Shown: positions 53,472 through 63,650, counted from the first letter of the stretch. The stretch: DNA of 64,000 nucleotides from Candidatus Heimdallarchaeota archaeon (GCA_018238155.1 JABCTZ010000036.1:124001-188000), one strand, 5' to 3'. The notes: generated by a model not told the origin, from the letters alone. Made by a program: numbers and translations.

Positions 53472-55595
53472 ATGTTTACTAATAAGAGTCCTTTATTCAG
53501 AAATATTCTACTATTTTCTGTATTGTTTACATTATTGATTCCTTCAGTATATACTGGGGAAGCTCTCAGTACAAATCATTATTCAAATATTTCAACTAGT
53601 GAAATATCAATTAGTCCTTATCCTTCTCAATCGAAAGAAGATGATTTATTCACTGATGAATTACAAGAATCCAGTGATTTAATTTCTACAGCTTCTAGAA
53701 AGAAATGGACCATAATGACGTACATGGATGGGGATAATAATCTTGAAGGGGCAGCAATAGATGATATTGATGAAATGGAACTTGGAGGAGGGTCAACTGA
53801 TGATATTAACGTCATAGTTCAGATAGATCGCATTGGTGGTTTTGATACCTCAAATGGCGATTGGACAGGCGCAAAAATTTACAATATCGTTGATGATGTT
53901 ACAAGAGATATTGATTCATCACAATTAGTTGATTTGGGTGAGGTGGCTATGGATGACCCTGCAACTCTTCAAAATTTCATTGAATATTGTTTTGTTAATT
54001 TTCCTGCTGATTATTATTGTTTGAATCTTTGGGATCATGGAGCGGGTATTTTTGGAGCCTGTTTTGATGATACTTCCGTAGGAGGTGGAGGATTAACAAT
54101 AAATGAGATTCAAACAGCTATTGTTGCCGCAACAACTTCTTATTCAGAATATATTGATATTGTTTCATTTGATTGCTGTCTTATGACTGTCCTAGAGCTC
54201 GCCTACGAACTACGAGATGTATGTGATTATTTAGTTGCTTCTGAAGATCTAATACCCTGGGATGGATATGATTATGAGCCTCTGATATCAAAATTAATTT
54301 CAGATCCAGATATGACTCCAGAAGATTTCTGTAAAATGGTTGTTAAACAATACGGTGTTCAATATATCTCAGAAGAAGCAACTTGCTTATCTGCAATTGA
54401 TCTCTCCAAAATAGGTCCGATAATGACCCATCTCAATGATTTGGCAACAAATTTATCCTTTGGATTACAAAATTATAATTACAAGTATCAACTTTACCAA
54501 GTAAGGAGTGCTTGCCGGGCATTTTCCGGTGGTTCTTTAGTTGATATTGTTGACTTTTGTTTAAAAATCAATAATATCATAATTAATAAAAAAATAGAAA
54601 CTGTAACTTCTGCTTTGAAAGAAGCCGTAGAAGATGCTGTTTTATCTAACTGGCAACACTCAAGTTATTCTGGCAGTGCACATGGCTTGACAATTTTCTA
54701 TCCAATAACAGATTATCAATTGCCTGAGAATGTAATGTATAATTATGCAAATAGAACATCTATTTTCACAGGTATGGATTTTCAACAAGATAATTCTTGG
54801 GGCGAATTCATTCGTTTGTGTTATGATATCTATTCTCTCATTCCTCCTGAATTTCCTGATTTCATTAATTTAGATACATCAATACAAAATACTATTACAG
54901 AAAATTACATTGATAGTTACTTGCTCTCTATTCAAAAGGGGACAGTATACGAATTGAGCTGTACTGTTGAATCTGGTGATGTTGATATCTATCTCTCAAA
55001 ACCAACCGCTAATGGTCATTCAATTATCAGTGGAAGTTCATTGATAAATCCTGATGACGGTTCAATAGAACTCTGTAGAAATTATCTTCAAGCAGCAATG
55101 TATACGGTTATTGTATTTGGCGTTGCACAAAATTCACAATATTCTTTTGATATTAATACCTATACAATACCTACTTTAGATGTCAAAGATCAGCAAAATA
55201 CGACAGGTGGATCGGTGTATGGTGAAGATGAACATTTCATTCAAGACCTCCATCATTATTACACTGTTGAATTAAAGAAAGATATTTACAATATTATTCT
55301 CAATAATTCTGCTACAACGAATTACATGATCAATATTTATTCACTCGATTGGGAACTCTTAGACAATCTTTCACCTGCTGGTTATGGAAATGGTTTACAC
55401 CTACTTTTCAACTGCTCAGAAAAAATAACTATTATTATTGAAGTCTTTGCTTACGAAGGAGTAGGAAGTTTTGAACTTGTTGTTCTCAGCACTAAAGGAT
55501 TAGGTTTCTCTCTGGTAACAGCATTGCTCCTATCAATAACTGCAATATTTACAATAAGCTACATTCGATATGACAAAAAACGAAAAAGAAATTAG
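53472..55595 (+). CDS. Secreted clostripain-family (C11) cysteine protease
   Basis: The protein has 707 aa from ATG 53472, which has GGGTGAT seven bases upstream; an earlier in-frame start at 53433 lacks one. A signal sequence (about 10-28) is followed by a disordered Ser-rich linker and a C11 peptidase domain (about 80-410). The catalytic His lies in NLWDHGAGIFG and the Cys in DIVSFDCCLMTVLEL. An all-beta region (about 440-660) resembles a PPC-like domain. The C-terminal helix (about 676-698) with DKKRKRN would anchor it. C11 enzymes cleave after Arg or Lys. It is probably a membrane-bound extracellular protease. A terminator hairpin follows. Confidence 0.88.
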   Translation: MFTNKSPLFRNILLFSVLFTLLIPSVYTGEALSTNHYSNISTSEISISPYPSQSKEDDLFTDELQESSDLISTASRKKWTIMTYMDGDNNLEGAAIDDIDEMELGGGSTDDINVIVQIDRIGGFDTSNGDWTGAKIYNIVDDVTRDIDSSQLVDLGEVAMDDPATLQNFIEYCFVNFPADYYCLNLWDHGAGIFGACFDDTSVGGGGLTINEIQTAIVAATTSYSEYIDIVSFDCCLMTVLELAYELRDVCDYLVASEDLIPWDGYDYEPLISKLISDPDMTPEDFCKMVVKQYGVQYISEEATCLSAIDLSKIGPIMTHLNDLATNLSFGLQNYNYKYQLYQVRSACRAFSGGSLVDIVDFCLKINNIIINKKIETVTSALKEAVEDAVLSNWQHSSYSGSAHGLTIFYPITDYQLPENVMYNYANRTSIFTGMDFQQDNSWGEFIRLCYDIYSLIPPEFPDFINLDTSIQNTITENYIDSYLLSIQKGTVYELSCTVESGDVDIYLSKPTANGHSIISGSSLINPDDGSIELCRNYLQAAMYTVIVFGVAQNSQYSFDINTYTIPTLDVKDQQNTTGGSVYGEDEHFIQDLHHYYTVELKKDIYNIILNNSATTNYMINIYSLDWELLDNLSPAGYGNGLHLLFNCSEKITIIIEVFAYEGVGSFELVVLSTKGLGFSLVTALLLSITAIFTISYIRYDKKRKRN

Positions 55596-55608
55596 TGAAT
55601 AAGAATTG

Positions 55609-55647
55609 AACCCCTCATTTTGAGTGGGTTTCATCCTTACTTTTTTT
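55609..55647 (+). terminator. Terminator of C11 protease gene
   Basis: AACCC/GGGTT plus inner CTCA/TGAG (55609-55630) form a hairpin with one bulged T. Seven T follow at 55641-55647. Confidence 0.65.
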
Positions 55648-55713
55648 AATAGAATAGATCTTTTTAATTCTCAACAACATTACTTGTAGAAAAGAAATTT
55701 TGCTGTGGTTAAT

Positions 55714-56445
55714 ATGACTATAAAAATTGTTTTAATTGAACCTCAAGTTGAAGGTAACATTGGTGCCACTGCTCGTGTTATGAAAAATTTTGGTTTCAAT
55801 GATTTAATTTTAATCAACCCACAAGTGGAAATAAAGGGTGATGTTTTTCGTTTTGCGATGAAAGCCGAAGGAATAATTGATAAGATAGAAATTTATGATT
55901 CACTTGAAGAATATTTACCAAAGGTGTCTTATGTGGTTGGTACCACCGCACGGATTACATCTGATAAAGGGTCAACAAATGCAAGAATAGCGGTCAGTTC
56001 TGATGATCCATCACTTGTAAATATATTAACTTTCAAAGATGACATCGCCATTTTGTTTGGTAGAGAAGATAGTGGTCTAACAAATTCCGAAATCAATTGT
56101 TGTGATATGACAATTCATATACCAACCTCAGAAGAATATTTAGCATTAAATCTTTCACAAGCAGTAGCTATTATTCTATATTCACTGAACTCTCTCAAAG
56201 ATAATCGGGAGAAATTCCAGTATAGGGAAGCCTCAATAGAACATAAAGAAAAATTGCTTTTTTGGTTTGAGAAAAATGTTTCTGTTCTAAACTTCAAAGA
56301 TTTTAAGAAACGACTTTTAGTAAGGCGTTTTCGAAATATCATTGGCAGAGCTTTTGTCTCAGGAAAAGAAGCAACTTCACTAGTTGCGGTATTTAGCCGC
56401 TCTTTTAAGCGCATAGTAGAATACAATGAACTAAATAAGGAATAA
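55714..56445 (+). CDS. trmJ: tRNA/rRNA 2'-O-methyltransferase of TrmJ/SpoU family
   Basis: The protein has about 243 aa from ATG 55714 (GTG 55705 is in frame). SPOUT motifs are IVLIEPQVEGNIGATARVMKNFGF at the N-terminus, ILFGREDSGLTNSEI near 110-130, and IPTSEEYLALNLSQAVAIILYSL with the knot. These define the TrmJ group, which methylates the ribose of C32 (in some also U32) in several tRNAs, including Trp in archaea. The C-terminal ~75 residues are helical and basic. The tRNA-Trp in this window has C at 32 (52767). The next ORF's ATG overlaps the end. Confidence 0.88.
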   Translation: MTIKIVLIEPQVEGNIGATARVMKNFGFNDLILINPQVEIKGDVFRFAMKAEGIIDKIEIYDSLEEYLPKVSYVVGTTARITSDKGSTNARIAVSSDDPSLVNILTFKDDIAILFGREDSGLTNSEINCCDMTIHIPTSEEYLALNLSQAVAIILYSLNSLKDNREKFQYREASIEHKEKLLFWFEKNVSVLNFKDFKKRLLVRRFRNIIGRAFVSGKEATSLVAVFSRSFKRIVEYNELNKE

Positions 56446-56529
56446 ATGAATAAAATATTTTGTCTAATGGTTTGCTTTCTATTAATAAAAAGATTATTAA
56501 TATCACTAATAGAATATCATTCGGTACTA

Positions 56530-56832
56530 ATGACTTTTTCAATTGTTGCTTTCGATATTTTGAATAAGGAATGGGGAGTTGCAGTTCAATCAAAATTTGT
56601 TGCTGTGAGTACTGTCATTCCTTTTGCAAAAGCTAATATTGTTGCTTTTGCATCACAAGCTTATTGTAATACATCTTTTAGACCAAAGGACTTAACTCTT
56701 TTAGAGCTGTTTTTTACAGCTCAAGAGATTATTGATCCTCTTCTAAAAAACGGCGAATTTTTGTGTAGTATATCATTATATTCAGCTGCAGCAGAAACAA
56801 CAACTAGAAAAATAGACAACATACAGTATTGA
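56530..56832 (+). pseudogene. Truncated DUF1028-family protein
   Basis: ATG 56530 opens about 100 codons. The first ~75 residues match the DUF1028 N-terminus closely: MTFSIVAFDILNKEWGVAVQ, SKFVAVSTVIPFAKANI, SQAYCNTSF. Family members have about 220 or more residues; here the frame departs from the family near the NGE stretch and stops at 56832, six bases before the next gene. No further DUF1028 sequence is present. It looks like a remnant. An upstream ATG (56446) would add a hydrophobic stretch of doubtful reality. Confidence 0.65.
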
Positions 56833-56838
56833 TGAAAA

Positions 56839-58152
56839 ATGGACGTTCAATTATCAACTGCTAAAATTCTCTTTTCTGAGAAGGATATTGGAATAGTTTT
56901 TCGCTACTCTCGAGCAAATATCTATTCCTATCATGCATTGATTGGTTCTCTCGAGATACATCCACAGCTTACAAACATTCCTATCTTTATACCAACTCCG
57001 GTTAATTTTCTAGCAGAAGTAGATCGTTTGTTATCGATTGAAAGATATAAAAAACTAGTTGTTTGTTTATCCCTACACACTTTCCAACTAGATGAGAATA
57101 TTAGCGTTATTCATGCATTAAATCTGCATCCATATAGAGATAAGATATCAATAGTTGTTGGTGGTCCTCATCCAAGTGCTAAACCTAAAGATTTACTTAG
57201 CAAAGGTGCTAATATCGCTGTTTTAGGAGAGGGTGAGAAAACCTTTCCAGAGGTTATTACCAAAATAATTAATGAAACATCCTTTTCTTCTCAGAAAGGA
57301 ATTGCTTTTCTAAACGATCAAGATGAACTAATCATTCAACCTCCAAATGATCTTATAAATCTTGATGATTTTCCACCCTTTGCTCCGGACCATGAATTTT
57401 ATTCTGCTCTCGAGATAACCAGAGGGTGCAGATTCCTTTGCAAGTATTGCCAAACTCCATCACTTCTTGGAAATAAAGTTCGATATAGATCACCTCAAGT
57501 AATAATCAAATGGGGTAAATTTCTTTTATCTAAAAGAGATAATTGGGATTTTAGATTTATCTCTCCAAATGCATTTGGTTATGGCTCAAAAAGAGCGTCC
57601 ATGCCGAATATTTCTATGATAGACGAATTGTTATCAGGATTAAAAGATCTCAAAGCTAAAAAGAGAAAGAGAATATTTTTCGGCACATTTCCTTCTGAAG
57701 TTCGACCAGAATCTGTCACGGAAGATACTTTGAATCTTACAAAAAAATATTGTGATAATGATAATCTCACTTTAGGTGCTCAAACCGGGAGCCCTCGGAT
57801 AATGAAATTAATTCGAAGAGGTCATTCAATTGAGCGTGTAGTTGAGGCTGTTGATTTAGCAACTAGTTTCGGCTTTAGAATAAACGTTGACTTCATTATT
57901 GGTTTTCCTGAAGAAACCGAAGAAGATCAACATTTGACTTTAGATTTGTGCAAGAAATTGATTGCTAAAGGATGTAAAGTGCATATGCATTATTTGATTC
58001 CTCTTCCCGGAACAGATTATGCTAAAGCAACACCAACACCAATTGCTCCTGACATATTGAAAATTTTAAGAAAGTGGTCTAATGATGGAACAATTTTTGG
58101 TTCATGGCAACATCAATATGACCTTATTACTAGAAACATTAGAAGAAAATAG
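56839..58152 (+). CDS. B12-binding/radical SAM protein (MJ_1487-like)
   Basis: In this 437-aa protein an N-terminal Rossmann-like B12-binding domain (about 1-155, with VVGGPHPSAKPKDLL and GEGEKTFPEV) is followed by a radical SAM domain. The cluster motif is RGCRFLCKYC (C-x3-C-x2-C, about 197-204), and GFPEETEEDQHLTLDLCKK and GAQTGSPRIMKLIRRGH are typical. It lacks the usual DxHxxG B12 loop, so the cobalamin may not be bound through His. The subgroup resembles MJ_1487 of methanogens, function unknown. It lies directly after the DUF1028 remnant. Confidence 0.85.
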   Translation: MDVQLSTAKILFSEKDIGIVFRYSRANIYSYHALIGSLEIHPQLTNIPIFIPTPVNFLAEVDRLLSIERYKKLVVCLSLHTFQLDENISVIHALNLHPYRDKISIVVGGPHPSAKPKDLLSKGANIAVLGEGEKTFPEVITKIINETSFSSQKGIAFLNDQDELIIQPPNDLINLDDFPPFAPDHEFYSALEITRGCRFLCKYCQTPSLLGNKVRYRSPQVIIKWGKFLLSKRDNWDFRFISPNAFGYGSKRASMPNISMIDELLSGLKDLKAKKRKRIFFGTFPSEVRPESVTEDTLNLTKKYCDNDNLTLGAQTGSPRIMKLIRRGHSIERVVEAVDLATSFGFRINVDFIIGFPEETEEDQHLTLDLCKKLIAKGCKVHMHYLIPLPGTDYAKATPTPIAPDILKILRKWSNDGTIFGSWQHQYDLITRNIRRK

Positions 58153-58166
58153 TGACTTAATAGAAA

Positions 58167-58520
58167 TTACTTTTCTACTGGTTCTTCTTCATCAATATAG
58201 ATTGTTCTGCGGATAACAACCTCAGATTCACTCCAGGTGTCGCGAACCTTTCTATCGTACTCCTTTTTGCGATATTTCTTATCAGAAAGTAATTGTAAGT
58301 ACACTTCTTTTCCTTCCCCCGAAAGAGCATACATCCCTCCGGCATGACAAGTAACGATTTTATAATTTCTAAACTCTCGAATAATTGAATTTATAGTTAA
58401 TGGGCTTAATTTAGTGATATCCACTAGCTCAGGTTTATTGCTTATTTCCTTATCTCCAAGAGCTCGAATGATATCGCGTCGCGCTTGAGAACGAAGCGGG
58501 TCTTTCTTAAATTCTGTCAT
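58167..58520 (-). CDS. Winged-helix DNA-binding protein
   Basis: The protein has about 117 aa from ATG 58520. A longer start at 58565 is unlikely: a TATA-like GTTTAAATA lies only about 10 bases before that codon, which would place the transcript start inside it, while AGGAGAA precedes the 58520 start. The winged helix covers RSQARRDIIRALGDKEISNKPELVDITKLSPLTI and the wing VTCHAGGMYALSGEG. The C-terminus is acidic. It is probably a transcription regulator. Confidence 0.72.
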   Translation of the reverse strand: MTEFKKDPLRSQARRDIIRALGDKEISNKPELVDITKLSPLTINSIIREFRNYKIVTCHAGGMYALSGEGKEVYLQLLSDKKYRKKEYDRKVRDTWSESEVVIRRTIYIDEEEPVEK

Positions 58521-58612
58521 TTTACCACAAGTTCTCCTAAATGGGGAGGTAGGTACCTCTCTCATTTTTATCTATTTAAACTTCTTTCTATTTGCAATAA
58601 TAAAACAAAAAT

Positions 58613-60937
58613 CTATTTCTTTTTAATGTTGAATTCTGTATTATGTTTCTTTGGACAAGTAGCTATAACAATGAGCTTGCTTTTGGTGTAAAGGTCAATC
58701 ATAGTTGGATTAAGGGTTTCTGACTTGCATTTAGAACATTTTAATTCTAGAATTTCCTCTTCAGGTTTGTCTGAATCATCTGCAAAACCAATGATATTAT
58801 CTTCATGACCATTTTTGCACTTGACTTTTAGAACATCAAATCCGAGCATATCATTATAAGATTCTTTTTGCGAAACAATAGGTCCTCCACAAATTTTGCA
58901 TTTTAGTTCAGGTTTTTCTTCTTCCTTTTGTTCTATAACAGATTCCAATGAAATATTCGCAATAAACTCATCATGTTTTAGACCAAAGTTTTCTAATGTC
59001 ATATTTTCTCCAATGGTCATTTTGGAATCATCTTTCATTATTAAGGCAATTTCAACTGAATGTTCACTGATTACTGCATCAACAAGTTTTGAATATTCAC
59101 TAATAGCTTGCTCTAATCTTTTTGTAATTTGAACGAGATTTAATTTGCTTGAAATTGCTTCCTTACTAATGCTCTTCAGCAAAGTTTGCAATGTTTTTAA
59201 AGCAGAAGAATTCACAGGAAACTTCTTCAGCCCTTTTGCAAATTCATTAATTGCTTCTCCAGTATCCTTGGCGAGATTCTTAGCAAATTTCTCTAAATCA
59301 GACATAGCTTTATTTACTTGCTTAATTGTTGGTTTGTAAGATGGGCGTCGGTATCTCTTAATTTTTCCTTCAAGATTTGGATTGATACTAATACCCAAAC
59401 CTTCTGAATATTTCTCTTCAAATTTGGCAATAACTTTCGCTGCTTCTGCTAGGGATGATTTCAATAATTCTTCTATTTTCTTTAAAGGAACGTGATCATC
59501 TAAATCAACTTTTGAAATTTTTATTAAACCACTATTAGCAGGTATCGCAATAGATTCCCCTTCACCCAGAAATTTGTTGATATTCTTAATTTTCTTAATG
59601 TGTTTTTCTTGTGTATCATATATATCTACAGCAATTTCTTTCAAAAGTAAATTGAGTGTTTTCTTATAATCAAGTAAATTTGGAATCGTTTCTATTGCTT
59701 CAGTTAAATTGTTTGGGTCCATAGCATTTTCTTTAGTTTCTTTAATTACATCCAACAATTTTTTGGTATCTTTACTCAATGCTACTTGTTTTGTATAGCT
59801 TTCCAGTTTTTCCTCAATTTTTCCAAAAGTACCTTCATAAGCTGCTTTTGCCATTTTAGTTGCTTCTGTGAGAATCTTTTCATCGTGGATCAATTTTTCG
59901 TGTGGATCTTCAGCTACAACATCAATTGTTCTTACTAAGAATTTAGTTGCTGAAATGATTTTTTCAGATGCTTCTTTCATTTTATTAAAGGATGTACTGT
60001 CCATCTCTAGTTCCAATTTATATAAGCTCTCAATTTGAGAAAATAACTCTGAAGTATCGGTTTCAAGTTCTGTTTTTATTTGTTGAATATAGGATTGCCT
60101 CGTATCACTTAAACGATGATCAATTTTTCGAATGAATTTCTGTGCGTCCTTGAATACTTTGAAACCCTTCGTTGGCCAAGTTTCAACAATTTCGTCAACT
60201 TTAGCACAATTTTCTTTGATAAATGCATCAAAAGCAGGACTTTCTCTATAATTGTTCAATTTTATTTGATATCGTTCATAAACATCTTCAAAGGCTCGAG
60301 AGTGAGCTTTGAAATCCCTTATGAGGTAGTTTTGAGCTTTTTCAATAATTTCATGATAGGTTTCACGAAATGCTTGAACATAAACTACTTTTTCATCTCT
60401 ATTCATCAAACTTCTCTTGATCTTTAAATGTGACTTGATTTCTTCTTCCAAAAGATCTATTTGATGTTTAATATCTAGAATTTCTTTTTCAATTTTGACT
60501 ATTGGAAATCCAAGTTTAAGTTTAATATCAATAAGCATTGCTTCAACAGATTCGTTTATTGTTCGTAAAATGTCAGGTATGTAACAGAGTACATCCATTG
60601 CATTTTTACCAATTTCATCGGTGTTTTTAGGTAATACACCAATGAACGAACGATCAATCCTCTTATTTTGCATTTTTATTTGTTGAGTTTCTTCTAAGAA
60701 CTTTAGATTTTCTTTAGAAATTGTGGCAAATTTTTCTATCTTTTCCCATGATTGGTTTTTCTTCTCTTTTTTCAATTCAGAAATAAAATGGATTAAAGCT
60801 GGAAACCTTTCTCCTTCAAAGGTATCCTTATCTCCCTGAGTCATAGCCGAAAAACGATCTAATTCACGTACAATTTCATCCAATTCGCTTAGAATTGTAT
60901 TCCAATCATCTTTCTCAATATTTTGTGGTTTTGACAT
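58613..60937 (-). CDS. Long coiled-coil protein with two C-terminal zinc ribbons
   Basis: Residues 1-640 of this 774-aa protein are almost wholly helical and charged, consistent with long coiled coils or a helical bundle. Two zinc ribbons end the chain: LKCKICGG...VKCKNGHED (about 688-720) and LKCSKCKSET...ATCPKKHNTEF (about 733-770). No catalytic motif or membrane segment is seen. It may be a structural or scaffold protein that binds nucleic acid or protein through the ribbons. I know no family. It is divergent from aglB across a 419-bp gap. Confidence 0.78.
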   Translation of the reverse strand: MSKPQNIEKDDWNTILSELDEIVRELDRFSAMTQGDKDTFEGERFPALIHFISELKKEKKNQSWEKIEKFATISKENLKFLEETQQIKMQNKRIDRSFIGVLPKNTDEIGKNAMDVLCYIPDILRTINESVEAMLIDIKLKLGFPIVKIEKEILDIKHQIDLLEEEIKSHLKIKRSLMNRDEKVVYVQAFRETYHEIIEKAQNYLIRDFKAHSRAFEDVYERYQIKLNNYRESPAFDAFIKENCAKVDEIVETWPTKGFKVFKDAQKFIRKIDHRLSDTRQSYIQQIKTELETDTSELFSQIESLYKLELEMDSTSFNKMKEASEKIISATKFLVRTIDVVAEDPHEKLIHDEKILTEATKMAKAAYEGTFGKIEEKLESYTKQVALSKDTKKLLDVIKETKENAMDPNNLTEAIETIPNLLDYKKTLNLLLKEIAVDIYDTQEKHIKKIKNINKFLGEGESIAIPANSGLIKISKVDLDDHVPLKKIEELLKSSLAEAAKVIAKFEEKYSEGLGISINPNLEGKIKRYRRPSYKPTIKQVNKAMSDLEKFAKNLAKDTGEAINEFAKGLKKFPVNSSALKTLQTLLKSISKEAISSKLNLVQITKRLEQAISEYSKLVDAVISEHSVEIALIMKDDSKMTIGENMTLENFGLKHDEFIANISLESVIEQKEEEKPELKCKICGGPIVSQKESYNDMLGFDVLKVKCKNGHEDNIIGFADDSDKPEEEILELKCSKCKSETLNPTMIDLYTKSKLIVIATCPKKHNTEFNIKKK

Positions 60938-61356
60938 TTGCTGACCTCTAGTGCTTAATTAAAATAAGGCTATTTTTCTTTATTAAATCATCATTCTCAG
61001 ATAGATAGCTCTCATTTTAGGGAATACCACTTTTATTTTTAAAAGTATGCCTAATAAGGCAACGTATTTTTTTATAACGTTGTAGAATATAATTACAAAA
61101 AAATCGATACTTAATATCTTACTCGACCAAAAGTGTTCATTGGTCATTTTCATCTAAACATGAAATCTTCCATCATATTTAATTTACTACACAAAAATCT
61201 TCTCTAAAATATTTAAAAGTAGTACAAGTGCAAGAATTAGCATTATTTTACCTATGGTGAAAAAGATTCCAAAACACAAGAAAAGATTAAAAAGCTATTG
61301 TGAACCTTTAAAGTTAAAGAAAGTCAAAAATAGATTTGTAGTGCAGGTAGGTATTA
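60938..61356. other. 419-bp divergent intergenic region
   Basis: This is the promoter region between the coiled-coil protein and aglB. A TATA-like ATATTTAAAAG near 61209-61219 fits the aglB transcript. A GGCAACGT...ACGTTG-like repeat near 61055-61085 is weak. A 42-codon lysine-rich ORF at 61254-61382 overlaps the aglB start; it may be a chance ORF or an upstream ORF. Confidence 0.4.
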
Positions 61357-61382
61357 TTGTCGCAAGTGAAAACATTCTTTAG
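61254..61382 (+). CDS. Possible 42-aa lysine-rich ORF overlapping aglB start
   Basis: ATG 61254 opens 42 codons (MVKKIPKHKKRLKSYCEPLK...), ending 26 nt into aglB in another frame. It has no clear ribosome-binding site. Lysine-rich ORFs arise easily in AT-rich DNA, so I give it low weight. Confidence 0.2.
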   Translation: MVKKIPKHKKRLKSYCEPLKLKKVKNRFVVQVGIIVASENIL

Positions 61383-63516
61383 CCGAGTCTGGAATTCCAT
61401 TGACTCACGATTCAGCAGACCGCAAGTGAAAAGAGAACATCTATTAATTTATGCAAGTTTAGCTCTAATTCTCATCGGTGCCTTCTTACTTAGAATCTTA
61501 CCCTATTTTGAGACTGAAATGCTCTTAAAAGGATTAGATCCCTGGGTTCAATATCGATGCGCACTCTTCCTGAATGAAAACGGTATGGCTGCTTTTCTCA
61601 ATTGGTATGATCAAAGTACATGGTATCCATTTGGACGATACATGGGACAGTCAATGTATGTTATAATTCCAATGACTGCAGTATTTGTTTACAAAACTGC
61701 TCTCTTTCTAGGAATAAATATAACCATGCTTTCTGCCTGCTATTTCACACCAGCAATCTTCGGTACAATTACTATTTTTGTAATTTACAAATTAGGTACA
61801 GTTCTACATTCAAAAAGAACTGGGTTATTCTCAGCATTCTTTCTCTCAATGGCGATAGGCTTTATGAGTAGGTCTATTGTAGGATTCTTTGACAATGAGT
61901 GTGTTGGTATTTTACTTATGTTCCTAACATTTTACTTCTTTGTTAAAGGACTAACTAAGGACAGTATGATGAACAATATTTTTGCAGGAATTTGTCTTGG
62001 TTTATTGACTTTAAGCTGGGGTGCATTTAGATATGCATATGGTTTTCTAGCACTTTACGCATTAGTCATGATTCTACTCAAAAAATATTCCAGAAGATTA
62101 TTGGCTACTTTTTCAGTAACGATATTACTTGGAATAACTATTGGTGCAATGATACCAAGAACAAATATTGCTTTCGCGCTTTCCACTGAACAATTAATTC
62201 CTATTATTATGATTATTGGTATGATGTTAATTACCGTCTATCAAGAATTGAAGAAAAGTATCTCTGTAGAGCGGCTTAAGAAGATAGCTCAATATGTTAC
62301 TCTTGGAGTAGTAGGTGCAGGTATGATAACCATAATAGTACTTTACTTTACTGGAGATATTGACCCAATTGCAGACAAATTCTTAAGGACATTGTTGCCG
62401 ACCCTAGCAGAATCATTGCCACTCATTGAATCCGTTGCAGAAAATCACACATCTGCTTGGGGAACATTATTCTTCAATATCTATATTATGACATTTCTAC
62501 TTCCAGTTGGTTTCTACTTCTGTATTAAGAAACCAAATGAGAAAACAGTATTCTTGCTTATATTGGGTCTTACTGGAATTTATTTCGGTGGTTCAATGGT
62601 AAGGTTATCTCTCATCTTAACACCCGCAGCAGCACTTGTTGCAGGATATACAATAGATGAAATTTTACGACCTTTCGCACTCATAAGCCAAGAACGATTT
62701 ACAATTTCACGAAGAAAGAGGCGTGCAACAAAACAAATTGGCAAAGATTTGATTTCTGTTGCGTATATATTCATGGCTATTGTCTTAATGATGACCTCTA
62801 TTTTTGGCATAAATATGATTAACTTATATTACGTTCAAAATCATGAATTAACGCCGTTGTTAACTAACCCGAATAGCAAGGATCAATTCTACGCACATGA
62901 TTATCAAGAGGCTTACCAATATCTTAGTGAACATATTGCACCATATAATGCCGGGGAAAAACCGCCATTAGTCATGAGTTGGTGGGATTATGGTTACCAA
63001 TTAAGGACACTAGGAAATGTAACGGTAATGGTAGATAATGCAACCATAAATTCGACGCAGATAGGTATTATCGGAGCAATGTTGATACATAATGAAACTC
63101 AATCAGCAAAACTATGTAAACAATATGGTGTTGATTATGTGTTTGTATTAAGTCCTGGAAAAATAGGTAGTACAGGCAATGACATTGCTAAATCCACTTG
63201 GATGATGCAAATATCAGAGGAACATTCTCCTGATTTCGGCATTGAGTACTCAGATTATTTCAACGAAGATCCAGAAGGCGAAGAAAAATATGGATTCACT
63301 CCAGCCTTTTACGATTCATTGATTTACAAACTCTGTGCTTACAAGTTAAATACTGATGGTTCCTATGGTGGCGACCCATCTGCCGGTGGTGTTGCAGAAT
63401 GGCGCTCAAAAATGGGTTTAGAAGGTGCTCCTGATGTCAATATATTCGATTTGACTCAATTCAACCTAGTATTCCAATCTAAGTTTGCATTAATTAGAAT
63501 CTTTGAAGTATTGTAA
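61357..63516 (+). CDS. aglB: Oligosaccharyltransferase AglB/STT3
   Basis: This 719-aa protein starts at TTG with AGGTAGGT upstream. A basic cytosolic N-terminus leads to about 11-13 helices (about 28-510), then a C-terminal globular domain. The catalytic acidic motif KGLDPWVQYR, a second motif FFDNECVG and WWDYGYQL (about 541-548), followed by VTVMVDNATINSTQIG, are diagnostic of STT3/AglB. It transfers a lipid-linked glycan to Asn in N-x-S/T. It is the single-subunit enzyme of archaeal N-glycosylation; the DK/MI motif of the long C-terminus is not clear by eye. A terminator follows. Confidence 0.94.
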   Translation: MSQVKTFFSRVWNSIDSRFSRPQVKREHLLIYASLALILIGAFLLRILPYFETEMLLKGLDPWVQYRCALFLNENGMAAFLNWYDQSTWYPFGRYMGQSMYVIIPMTAVFVYKTALFLGINITMLSACYFTPAIFGTITIFVIYKLGTVLHSKRTGLFSAFFLSMAIGFMSRSIVGFFDNECVGILLMFLTFYFFVKGLTKDSMMNNIFAGICLGLLTLSWGAFRYAYGFLALYALVMILLKKYSRRLLATFSVTILLGITIGAMIPRTNIAFALSTEQLIPIIMIIGMMLITVYQELKKSISVERLKKIAQYVTLGVVGAGMITIIVLYFTGDIDPIADKFLRTLLPTLAESLPLIESVAENHTSAWGTLFFNIYIMTFLLPVGFYFCIKKPNEKTVFLLILGLTGIYFGGSMVRLSLILTPAAALVAGYTIDEILRPFALISQERFTISRRKRRATKQIGKDLISVAYIFMAIVLMMTSIFGINMINLYYVQNHELTPLLTNPNSKDQFYAHDYQEAYQYLSEHIAPYNAGEKPPLVMSWWDYGYQLRTLGNVTVMVDNATINSTQIGIIGAMLIHNETQSAKLCKQYGVDYVFVLSPGKIGSTGNDIAKSTWMMQISEEHSPDFGIEYSDYFNEDPEGEEKYGFTPAFYDSLIYKLCAYKLNTDGSYGGDPSAGGVAEWRSKMGLEGAPDVNIFDLTQFNLVFQSKFALIRIFEVL

Positions 63517-63518
63517 AC

Positions 63519-63553
63519 AAAGGGTAAAAAAGCCCTTTATCTATCTTTTTTTT
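63519..63553 (+). terminator. Terminator of aglB
   Basis: AAAGGG (63519-63524) pairs with CCCTTT (63533-63538) around an eight-base loop. A T-run follows at 63545-63553. Confidence 0.65.
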
Positions 63554-63650
63554 TATTTTTCAAAAAAATCAATTACATGGAATGTGAATGTGTTATTTTT
63601 AAATACCAATTACTGATATTAAATGAAACGTAAAAGTATGTGTAACTGAA

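Noticed and set aside
58521..58565. Longer start for the winged-helix protein
   Set aside because: A TATA-like box lies about 10 bases before that ATG, which would place the transcript start inside the extension.
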